DNA of 64,000 bases, taken from NCBI GenBank assembly GCA_963210315.1, contig OY723280.1:744001-808000 (forward strand), in the 5' to 3' direction. The notes under the pieces are model-generated. The model was not told the origin of the DNA. It worked only from the letters and a program-made list of their open reading frames with translations, and did not search any database. Within the stretch, counting starts at the first letter, position 1; each line of letters begins with the position of its first letter. This DNA is from Rhynchopus euleeides (Eukaryota > Euglenozoa > Diplonemea > Diplonemida > Diplonemidae). Below are positions 1-8,123 of the stretch, one piece after another. Position numbers and translations under genes: made by a program.

Positions 1-1860
1 ATGGGGGAAATATGGGGGGATATGGGGGTATTCGTGCTGCAACGGGAGAACATCAAACCACTCAGGCACAGACACACACGAAGTGCGCGTCGAAACCGGC
101 CTCATGCCTTGTTGGGGATCCTCCAGGAGTCCGATCCTGGGGAGGTGCGCGCTCGTTCAGGTGTGGCCAGGTCTGGCCCCCCCTGGAAGATCCCCCAGGT
201 GGGTCGCACCGACCTCCTGTTCCTCTCCTGCGCCGATACAGCGGCAGCGGAGAGCGAACGCTTCCCGGTTTGGCGGGGCACCGCAGTGACAGCGGCAGCG
301 GTGGTGGACACATACGCACAGACACACATAGCGCGTTCAGGGTTAACAGCTCCTCACAACACACACTCTTGTGTTTTTAAGTCCTCACTCTCACACTCGC
401 TGTCCTCCTCCTCTGGTGTGTTTGCGATTGCGAACTGCCCCCTGAGGTCCTTAATTAGACAAGGGAATTCACAAGCAGTGCATTCTGGTATCAGGCGCTT
501 CCGCCGCTTTTGACCGCTCCGAGCGCCGAAAAGTCGGGGTCGACGCTCGTCACCAGGCAGCTTGACATGTTCAAGCTGCATCTGCCGGGTGGAATGAGAC
601 CTGTGAAGGCCAGTACAAGGACTGGCTGCAGGACGCAACTGTTCTGCCAGCAAAGACAGGACTACTGGACAGCATGCTCTGATGACCGCTACTCAGACTT
701 GAAGAAAGTGGCGGTCGGCACTCTCACAGCACCTTTTCTGGTCTGACTCGAGCACTTCAGCCGGGCGTTTCCTCTCTGCAGAAAGCGACGAGGTGAGATG
801 GCTCTGCAAGGTGCTAGACGTCCCCTGTCAGTGGCTGACTTCACACCCTGTAAAAAGCAGAACGAAGAGAACTGTTTGCTGACTGCTTCCACCTGAGGAA
901 CCCCTGGGTTTTCCCCCATATATCCCCCATATGGGGGAAATATGGGGGAACAGGACTTGAAAAACCCCCCATATTCCCCCCATATTTTCCCCATATTTTT
1001 GGCCTTCCCCATATGGGGGTACAAGTATGCCTAGGGGGGGGGGGGGACTTCTTCGCTCTGCCCCCCGTTTGTGTTCTTTTCAACCAGTCCTTTTGTGGAG
1101 GCATACACACACACAGCCTGTTATCACCTTTTTGTCCTATAGTTTGGCTTAGCGTGCTGGCGTCGCGGGGTGCCCCCGAGAGCACACAATGTGAGAGCCG
1201 CGTCCCCTCGCCAAGTGCAGGTGTCCCCCCTCCCCCAGCTGGCCCTCCTCGCCAAGCTTCCGCCAGTCGACTTCCTTTCGATAACATCATGCCGTTACCT
1301 GGTGACTGACACAAGCAACGGGAAACACAAAAACACACACGTGAATCTCTTTGGAGTGGAGGTGAAACGCACACCCATCACCTCTTGGTAGGCAACCTCT
1401 CATGCAACTCTCTCCTGATCGATGGCGGGTGGGAGAGGCTGCGGTGTCACTTCTGAGAACCTGCTTCGCCAGTCCCCAAGGGACAGGGCGAAGTCCGACA
1501 GGGCACACAGGTGTGTATCTGTCATCAAAAGGAATTTGTTCAGCATCGGGGATGACCCACGGGCTAGGCAGTGAATCGCAGATGGGGTGGTGGTGGAGGG
1601 GGGGGGGAATGGGTGGGTGGGTGGGTGGGGGGCAGGTAAAAAATAACCCGCCCCCACACCAGGCTTGCTCCTAACATGGAATACGGAATACACTCTCCGA
1701 GATTTCCCGATTTTTTTCTAAGGATTTTTAGGAGGTGAAATTTATTTTTTTCTAAGGATTTTCCTTAGGAAACTTTTTCCGAGGGGGGGATGAGAATGAG
1801 TCCCAGGCACCCGCCCCTTTCCTGTTTCTTCCCGGCAGCCAAAAAATCGGTGTTCTTTCC
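1..1860. other. Gene-free low-complexity stretch
   Basis: I see no supportable gene here. The first 33 bases repeat TATGGGGG/AAATATGGGGG units, and the same units recur in both orientations at about 899-1020, where they form a palindrome-rich block. The start may therefore be the cut end of an element whose other terminus is near 1020. Poly-G (1035-1048) and GGTG runs (1588-1632) follow. Open frames in both directions have no recognisable motif. Confidence 0.5.
899..1020. repeat. ATATGGGGG palindromic repeat block
   Basis: Alternating CCCCCATAT and ATATGGGGG units pair with each other and with the first 33 bases of the window. They look like inverted subterminal repeats of a mobile element, but no target-site duplication could be assigned because the left end lies outside the window. 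Confidence 0.5.
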
Positions 1861-1870
1861 AGCCAAGACC

Positions 1871-1965
1871 CAGATGTTCACTACCGTGGCCTCCGGCGGC
1901 TGGGGGGCTCTGCCCCCCAGACCCCCCTGTGGCTTGTGCCTGTCTTGTCACCAAGTCCTTACGCG
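1871..1965 (+). repeat. GC-hairpin minisatellite copy 1
   Basis: This is one of about 14 copies of a repeat with core CTCCGGCGGCTGGGG, a loop, CCCCCCAGACCCCCCTG, then a TGCCTGTCTTGTA-like tail. The core folds into a perfect GC hairpin. Other copies are at 5035-5123 and 5205-5283 (minus), 10767-10825, 29802-29890, 29974-30065, six between 52628 and 54262, and two between 56255 and 56580. Confidence 0.8.
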
Positions 1966-2177
1966 TACACCACTATGGCATGTCAAGAAGGGGCGTCGTT
2001 GGAAAAAACGGTCCCGAAACCTATTTTTTGCTTTCATCCAGCAGCTGATGATGGCGGATCACTGGCCACAGGAGAGATGAGCCGTGGACGCCGGATACCC
2101 CATCTAGCGAGTCGAACCAGTGGGAACTGTCAGATGGCGCTGACCCTGTAGGAGGTCATCAGGCCGCGCAGCGCCTC

Positions 2178-2375
2178 ATGCTGTTGAGGCAACCGTCGCA
2201 TGCATCGGTCGTACGCGCCTTACAGCACAATGAAAACAAGGCGGTCATTGCCGACATTGTGTTTGGCCGCGGATGGCGAGCTACCGGACCTGGGCTGCCA
2301 GTGGTGGTCTCGATCGAGGAGGCCTTCACCATGCGGTTCCGGTTGCGGCGGTCGTGCCGAAACGAGCGCCCATGA
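2178..2375 (+). pseudogene. Possible coding fragment, unrecognised
   Basis: An open stretch of 65 codons has protein-like composition (Ala/Val/Arg-rich, including VVSIEEAF). It is bounded by stops and lies among repeats. I do not recognise it. It may be a remnant of a mobile-element protein or chance, and the surrounding 1966-2540 shows no other gene. Confidence 0.15.
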
Positions 2376-2817
2376 GTGAGTTGTGACAGAATTTTCCAAG
2401 GCAGTGCACTGCGTGAGGTTGTGGGACTAGCACAGGGAACTGCTGGGTCCGAAATCCAAGGCAAAAATCCTTAGAAAAAGGAGGATCCTTGAAATCGGTA
2501 GTGGACAGTAGCGGACAGGGCGGACATTTCCTTGTGGAAAAAGTGCCCGAAAAAAAAAATTCGAAAAGGTCCCCCTTACAGAATTAGCCTTTTTTCAAAA
2601 AATCGGAAAATTTCGGACCGCAATTTGTACCCAAGAAAGTGCCGAATTTTCGGACTTGGTCCGATTTGAACGATTTCCGTGCCTCTTGCAACCCCCATGA
2701 GGGGGGGGCTGCTGTTTCGGGTTCTTCCGGTGGCACATGCTGGGGTGTCAGGACAGGGAATCCTGCTCGCTGTACCCGGTGATCCCTGACGCAGCCAGGA
2801 AGTGGAGAGCCTTGGAA

Positions 2818-2886
2818 CCCTGGTTGAGGCCTGTAACACCCGGCCTTCCTGCCACTTGTGGCATTGTGGAGTGGAGGTGGTTATGG
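2818..2886 (+). repeat. Dispersed repeat, copy A
   Basis: About 70 bases starting CCTGGTTGAGGCCTG are near-identical to 11309-11377, differing at only a few positions. The shared frame reads LVEACNTRPSCHLW in both places, so the repeat may be a fragment of a degraded mobile-element gene. Confidence 0.6.
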
Positions 2887-3121
2887 AGAAGGTTCTCTCT
2901 CCGTCCGGTCAAGCACAACCGTCCTCTCCAGCCAGGGGTCATCTACTTTCCAAACAAGGGCCAGGAACATGCTCAAACAAACTAATTGATCAGAAAATCT
3001 GGCTTGCCGTGGAATCATTGAGCAAAATTTGGGGAGTGATTGGTGCCCCATTGCTGCATATGACATGTCCATTTTTGACGATTTTTGGGCAGAATTTGGT
3101 GCGTGGGACCTTTCGATTTTC

Positions 3122-3530
3122 ATGATTTTTTCGGAATTTCGTGGGGACCGGTACCCCATTTGAGGGCCAAAAATCTCATTTCCGAGGCCTGGGAATGGTC
3201 GCAGTGGCCTCAGATGTTCAAAAACGTTCAATTGACCTCTCCTCGAAAAAAAATTCGAAAGGTCCCCCCTACTGGCACCCCGGATTAGGACATGTCTCTG
3301 GGGGTGTCCGGGGGCATTTTTGGCCGGGGCCATTTTTGGCTGGGGAAAATGGGCCATTTTTCACGATTTTTTCGGTTTTTTGTCCGGACCGGCACCGCAT
3401 TTGAGGGGCAAAAATCTGATTTCCGAGGCCCGGGAATGGTCGCAGTGGCTTCATTTGGCCAAAAACGTTCAATTTACCCTTCTCCAAAAAAAAATTCGAA
3501 AGGGTCCCCCTACAAATCGCCGGTCTTAGG
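3122..3530 (+). repeat. Two diverged tandem units
   Basis: Two units of about 150-170 bases (beginning near 3122 and 3362) share the order ATTTTTTCGG, a GGACCGG patch, a GAATGGTCGCAGTGG patch, AAAAACGTTCAAT and a terminal AAAAATTCGAAAGG. A third partial end (AAAAATTCGAAAAGG) lies at about 2555. No coding potential is evident. Confidence 0.65.
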
Positions 3531-3953
3531 AGCAAAAAATTTGGGCACCCAGGGGGCCTTCGCTACCAAGTGTGACTGAGTGAGAAAAAGTGAGCCACGG
3601 CGCACTTCCCCTCACTGGCTGACGAGCAGTGACGAGTACACGGTGGACTCCAGCGGCCCTAGCGGGAGTCTGGGAGCGGGAGTCTGAGCGGGTGTCAAAG
3701 ACTCCCGCTAGCGGGAGTCTATACTCCCGCTAGGGGGAGTCTGACTCCCCCTAGCGGGAGTCTTTTCACCTATTTTCATCCATTTTTCCCATGATATAGT
3801 TACAGTCTACTGGCGTGGGGGGTAAAATCATGGTGGAAGAGGGATGGGGAGGGGCTTGTTTTGCTTCTGTCAGTTTCCCCGGACTCTGGACTACCTACCT
3901 ATCCTCCTGGTAGCGGCTACACCTGCGGAGGTGAGCGGTTAGAATTTGAGGTG

Positions 3954-4820
3954 TCAAAGTGCGGCCATCGCCTGTCGTAGTTGTGTTACACCTTGGGCAA
4001 GACAAGCCATCCTGCAGGCCTCATCTTCTTCGTCAGAACTGTCATCCCCCTCCTGCTGTGCGCGTTGGTCAAGCGTGCTCAAAGTCGCCTCGGATGACAC
4101 GAATGGTGTGAAAGTCGCCCCCAGCGGGATTGGCATTTTGCACAAGCAGAGCGATAATTTGCGGTGTCCTTCGGGGAACCGGAACAGGAAGTAGGGCGCG
4201 CTGATGGGTTCAACGAAGTCCTGTGTGTTGCAGTGCACAAACCCCTTCTGCAGCTGTGTCAACTGTGTGCAAAGAACATACACAGCCAATCTATGAGCGT
4301 GTCGGGTGTGCAGACACGGACACAGGATGACTTCTCTATACCCGAGGATCCCGTCCTGCGACAGGCGCGCAACCTTCCAAGGCATGCCCGATGCGCGCCG
4401 CTTCTCTTCTGCCATCGCAAGATCTCTCTCGTAAGTTGCGGAGCTGGCGATTGTAACGGCATCTTTCTTGCGATGTCCGTTCTCTGCTTCTTCAAATTCG
4501 TCGTTGTTCTGCAGAGGCACTGCATCTTCTGGAGCCCACCAATGATGGAGACTGTGTACGTAGGCATTGCGCGTTGATCCCTTTTCGGCATGCTCCATCA
4601 ACCAGTGAAATATATGCCCTGAGATCCGAGCACGCAAGAAGGGAATCCGGGCTGACTCATCCTTGCATCCCCAGAAGCGCCAGGGGATGTCTGCATACCG
4701 GAAATGCATGAGGTCTGCAAGGGAGACAAAGAGGTAGCGGAACAAGCCCTTGTAGGTGTGTCCTGTGACAGGCAAGCACGACCTTCCGGAACTGAGCACC
4801 TGTCCCATGCTGCGACACAT
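3954..4820 (-). pseudogene. Transposon-encoded protein, C-terminal part, unrecognised
   Basis: This 288-codon frame from ATG at 4820 is clearly protein-like: a hydrophobic and aromatic stretch (KGLFRYLFVSLADLMHF), an HSLHHWW motif, a charged middle and an acidic SSDEEDE segment near the C-terminus. A TGA immediately precedes the ATG in frame. The neighbouring frame upstream (codons starting near 4870) also looks coding and contains a Cys pair, KPCTEC, so a frameshift, perhaps at the A7 run near 4850, probably separates two halves of one gene. The N-terminal part lies beyond the hAT-type insertion, at 5536-5759. Position inside terminal inverted repeats suggests a transposase or accessory protein of this element. 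I do not recognise the family, and no catalytic triad could be assigned with confidence. Confidence 0.55.
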
Positions 4821-5034
4821 TCAGTGCAAGGTTTGTACAGGTCTTGTCGAATATTTTTTTGTTGTCTCATCCAGCAGGGGTGGAGCTTGAAATATGGGGT
4901 TGCGGGCTGGATCGGGTCAGATCGGGTCAGCCAATTTTTTCTTATGGGTTCCCCCCCGGTTCGTCTCAGAGATCAGTGCTCGGGCCCAGCCTCCCGCGAG
5001 GTACCGGAACCGATATGCAGCCCCGGACGCGCAA

Positions 5035-5123
5035 GGACTTGGTTACAAGACAAACACATGCCGTAGGGGGGGTCTGGGAGGCGGAGCTCCCAGCCGCCGG
5101 AGGCCACGGTAGTGAACATCTGT
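5035..5123 (-). repeat. GC-hairpin minisatellite copy 2
   Basis: This is a reverse-oriented copy of the hairpin repeat carried inside the hAT-type element. It is followed by the associated tail block (TGTGTGAGTTGGCTGCGTCC), which links it to the next copy. Confidence 0.75.
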
Positions 5124-5204
5124 GACTTGCGGGCGTACGGATTCTGTGTGAGTTGGCTGCGTCCTCCTGAGGATACTGAGATTCCCTGATGTAAAGGGCT
5201 TGGG

Positions 5205-5283
5205 TACAAGACAGGCACATGCCACAGGGGGGTCTGGGGGGCGGAGCCCCCCAGCCACCGGAGGCCACGGTAGTAAACGTCTG
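5205..5283 (-). repeat. GC-hairpin minisatellite copy 3
   Basis: This is a second reverse-oriented copy about 170 bases after the previous one, showing that the repeat can be tandem with its tail block as part of the unit. Confidence 0.75.
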
Positions 5284-5535
5284 TTGCACGGTACGGGTTG
5301 GGCAGCTTCATTTGCCCTCTATTGTGACTGTTTGAGGCCTGTGCTCATGTCGCTGGGGTCACTTTGCTCACGAAACGCCTCCTGGTCACCTTGAGGCCCC
5401 AAGGCGAGGAGCCAACTTTTCCGGTTTCCCGAAAATCTATATTTTTTTTTCTTTTTACCCCTGACCTGATTTTTTGTGAGGGCCTGCAGAAAATCAGGTC
5501 AGCTGACCCGAAAAAACCCCCAAGCTCCACCCCTG

Positions 5536-5759
5536 TCATCCAGTACCCTGATCAGCCGCATGGCGAGCCCCTTGCAGTCATGGAGTGCTGGGGTGACGTA
5601 GCGGGCATTGGGAAGCACACCTGCCAAGAGGGAGGGGTAGCCAGCCTCTTTCATCTCAGAGAGAGTCAGGTGCGGGTATCGATGCACCTGTTGATACCAG
5701 CGTTCTTCTGGGATGTCGCACAGTGAGCATCGGTGCCCTCGCCCCCCGCATCGCCTCAT
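5536..5759 (-). pseudogene. Transposon-encoded protein, N-terminal part
   Basis: An ATG at 5759 lies 9 bases after a CAG acceptor-like site (GATCAGCAG). It opens about 73 codons with a Cys/His-rich start (MRRCGGRGHRCSLCD) and the stretch TPALHDCKG. The frame runs straight into the 8-bp target site of the hAT-type element. This is therefore the 5' part of the gene continued at 4870-3954. The CxxxxxxC-x-x-C spacing suggests a small zinc-binding head. Function is unknown beyond a likely role in transposition of the surrounding element, which is inference from location only. Confidence 0.5.
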
Positions 5760-6024
5760 TGTTGCCCACTGCTGATCTATACTCCCGCTAGCGGGAGTTG
5801 GACTCCCCCTAGTTGAGACTCCCGAAAAGGGTTAAACCCGGTAGTGGTACCCTACCCCCGCTGGAGTCCACCGTGCAAGGCCGGATCAGCCCACGGGTGG
5901 GTTTGAGGAAGAAATCTGGGGGGGCAAATTTTGCTGCGACTTCCGGTTTCACCCGGCCGAACTCCAGCATCTATCCAGACCCACGGTGCCAAGCCGTTCG
6001 CCCGTGTCGCGATCATTCGCGGCT

Positions 6025-6405
6025 TCAGGCTGCCCCCGACGACACGTTTGTATCCTGCACCTTGCCATACTTCGCCTCCACCTTGTATATGACGGAGAGC
6101 GCCCTCCTTCCGCATCGTTGCGACTTCCCTGACAGCGAACTTATCCATGTCAGGGAAGACATGGCGATGATTGCGTTGGCCACCTGGGTGCTGTGCTGGT
6201 GGAGCTCCTTGCTCAACACCGTTGCTAGGAGCCTTCTAATGGATCCCAGTGTCAGCACACTGCCCCCTTTTTTAACAGGGAAGGCCGTGCAAAAATCATG
6301 CACAATGTTCGTCGCCTCCGCAGCCTCGGGACTCTCTGCGCTCTTCTTCTTCTTAATCGACTTTGCCGCCGGCTTCGCTGCCGGCTTCGTTGTCGTCTTC
6401 CCCAT
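6025..6405 (-). CDS. Histone H2B-like small basic protein within transposon
   Basis: The 126-residue frame starts at ATG 6405, 15 bases after a CAG acceptor-like site. Residues 1-30 form a Lys/Ala/Pro tail (KPAAKPAAKSIKKKK). Residues about 52-84 resemble the C-terminal helices of histone H2B: T-x-x-x-I then a Leu/Val helix, KEL, HQH, in the same order as [20 protein letters not shown]. The usual first two helices of a histone fold are missing or unrecognisable. Near residue 86 an alternative frame (ATG at 6148) looks more protein-like, so the end may be frameshifted. The gene lies inside the 3639-6613 transposon, near its right end and on the same strand as the other transposon gene. H2B kinship is a by-eye call and could be convergence of a basic tail. 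Confidence 0.35.
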   Translation of the reverse strand: MGKTTTKPAAKPAAKSIKKKKSAESPEAAEATNIVHDFCTAFPVKKGGSVLTLGSIRRLLATVLSKELHQHSTQVANAIIAMSSLTWISSLSGKSQRCGRRALSVIYKVEAKYGKVQDTNVSSGAA

Positions 6406-6613
6406 TTTTGTGAATCAGGTCTGCGAGCTGGGATGGGTGGAAACGTCCGTTTCGTTTGGTGTGGCTGTACTTCAGTGACGAGTGCCACATTGCATAGGTA
6501 TCATGGGAAAAATGAGTGAAAATAGGTGAAAAGACTCCCGCTAGCGGGAGTTGGACTCCCCCTAGTTGAGACTCCCGAAAAGGGTTACCCTACCCCCGCT
6601 GGAGTCCACCGTG

Positions 6614-7130
6614 TAGTGACTGGTAGCGAGGGCCCCCCCAGATTTCAAAAATTTTCAAACTATTTTCTGGACCAAAAATCAAACTATGGAGGTCCTGGCC
6701 GGACATGTCCGGGGGGGGGGGGGGGGTCAAAATTGGATTTCCCGAATTTCCGGGTCCGGACATGTCCGCCCGGACATCCGGACACCAGAAAATGTCCGCC
6801 CGGACATTTCTGGATGTCCGGATGTCCGGGCGGACATGTCCGGGCGGGAAATTCGGGAAATGTCCGGGGGGGGGGGGGGGGGTCAAAATTGGACCCGGAC
6901 ATCCGGACACCCGGATTTCCGGGTCCGGGCATGTCCGCCCTGTCCGCCCTGAAATCGCCTAAGGGGCCGGGGGAAATCCAGGAAATTCGGGAAATCCAGG
7001 AATATGAAGAATCCTCCAAAAGCAGGAATACATTTCCGGGATTTTGGCTATTTTTCAAGGAATACGGAGCAAGTCTGCCCCACACACCGCCGAGCAAATG
7101 CTCTTGATACACCTACTCGGTGGCGGGAAA
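6614..7130. repeat. GGACATGTCC palindrome cluster
   Basis: Between about 6699 and 6940 the motif CCGGACATGTCCG and relatives (GGACATCCGG, TGTCCGCCCGGACA) occur many times in both orientations. They are interrupted by two poly-G blocks, each followed by GTCAAAATTGGA. The two halves look like a duplicated module. No gene was seen. Confidence 0.6.
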
Positions 7131-8085
7131 AATATGGCAGCCCCCCCCCCCCTCCCCCCCCCAATGCTGAGAATAAGGCCAAGTCCCAAGTCCCGAGTCC
7201 CGAGCCCCAAATCCGTGGCTGGTCTTCACCCTTACAATAGCCCCTTTTCACTTGAGGTGGGGCCAGAAAAACTTTTTTGCAACCAGCGAAACTCATCTCC
7301 CAGAGCAAAATCACCCCACCACAGTTCGGAGAACATCCGGAAATCCCAACTCCGAAATCCAATTTTGGGGCCCCTGGGGGTCCGACCAAGACCCCAGGGA
7401 CCAAGGGGGCGACCCTCAGTGGGACCCACTCAGACCACTGGCATGACCAAAGTCCTAGACCAGGTCAGGGCCTGGGTGGACCCCAGCTTGTGCAAGTTGG
7501 GTCATGGCCCTGGTTCTGTCCTGATCAGGATCGAGGTCCTGGTCTGGTGGGTGACTTAGTCATGAGGTCCCGAGGGTCTGACTCGGTCAGTGTCCACTGG
7601 AGTCACCTCCAGCCTGGCAACATCATTTCAGGGGTGATGGCAGGCGCCGCATGGCCAAAATGACCCCATCACAATCTGCACGGGCTCCAAACATGCAAAT
7701 GAACCGGGTTTCCGGTCGCCTCACGCCACCCCCTCCCGTACCATGTCCCAAGTCCGACTGAGAATAACCAAGTCCCAAGTCCCAAGTCCCGGACCCCCAA
7801 ACCTTATTCTCAGCAGTGCCCCCCCCCCCCACCCACACAGCAACCATCTTGAGAAAGGGACTCCACTAACTGTCACTCCTGCCTCCAAAGAAACAAACAT
7901 CGGAAATAAAACGACGCCTCCCCTCCCCTCCCCTCCCCCCCTTTGTTTTTTTTGTTTAGCCACACCATTTCTTTATCGAGGCAGGCCAAACACATCTTTT
8001 CATTCTAGCCACTTTATCCCCCCTCCCTCTCTCTCTCGCATGCTTTAAGTGCGAATATCCCCGGAACGAAGATACCTGCACCCTA

Positions 8086-8117
<32 letters not shown>

Positions 8118-8120
8118 CCC
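7131..8120. other. Gene-free stretch with inverted low-complexity blocks
   Basis: Poly-C (7141-7162 and 7818-7831) and repeated AAGTCCCAAGTCCC/GAGTCCC units at 7180-7210 and 7745-7795 bracket the region. TGCTGAGAATAAGG near 7165 is matched in inverse by CCTTATTCTCAGCA near 7803, suggesting an element with inverted ends. A (CT)n microsatellite at 8091-8117 abuts the 3' end of the next gene. Confidence 0.4.
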
Positions 8121-8123
8121 CTA

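Larger units (their letters stand above)
4875..5535. mobile_element. hAT-type non-autonomous insertion, 661 bp
   Basis: Perfect 15-bp terminal inverted repeats, CAGGGGTGGAGCTTG and its complement, are flanked by an identical 8-bp duplication TCATCCAG (4867-4874 and 5536-5543). A CAGGG-type end plus an 8-bp target duplication is the hAT signature. There is no transposase inside; two minus-oriented GC-hairpin minisatellite copies occupy the middle. It split the gene of the host transposon. Confidence 0.9.
3639..6613. mobile_element. DNA transposon, about 3 kb, CACGGTGGACTCC termini
   Basis: The left end reads CACGGTGGACTCCAGCGG and the right end is its inverse (CCGCTGGAGTCCACCGTG). TA flanks both sides (3637-3638 and 6614-6615), so the target duplication is 2 bp. 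The inner parts of both ends carry palindromic ACTCCCGCTAGCGGGAGT units followed by a shared TTTTCACCTATTTTCA and TTTTTCCCATGATA block. Two minus-strand genes lie inside, one broken by a later insertion. A second right-end copy, followed by CA, sits internally at about 5775-5875, so the element is itself rearranged. The superfamily is not assigned; a small relative with the same ends is at 24892-25122. Confidence 0.75.
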
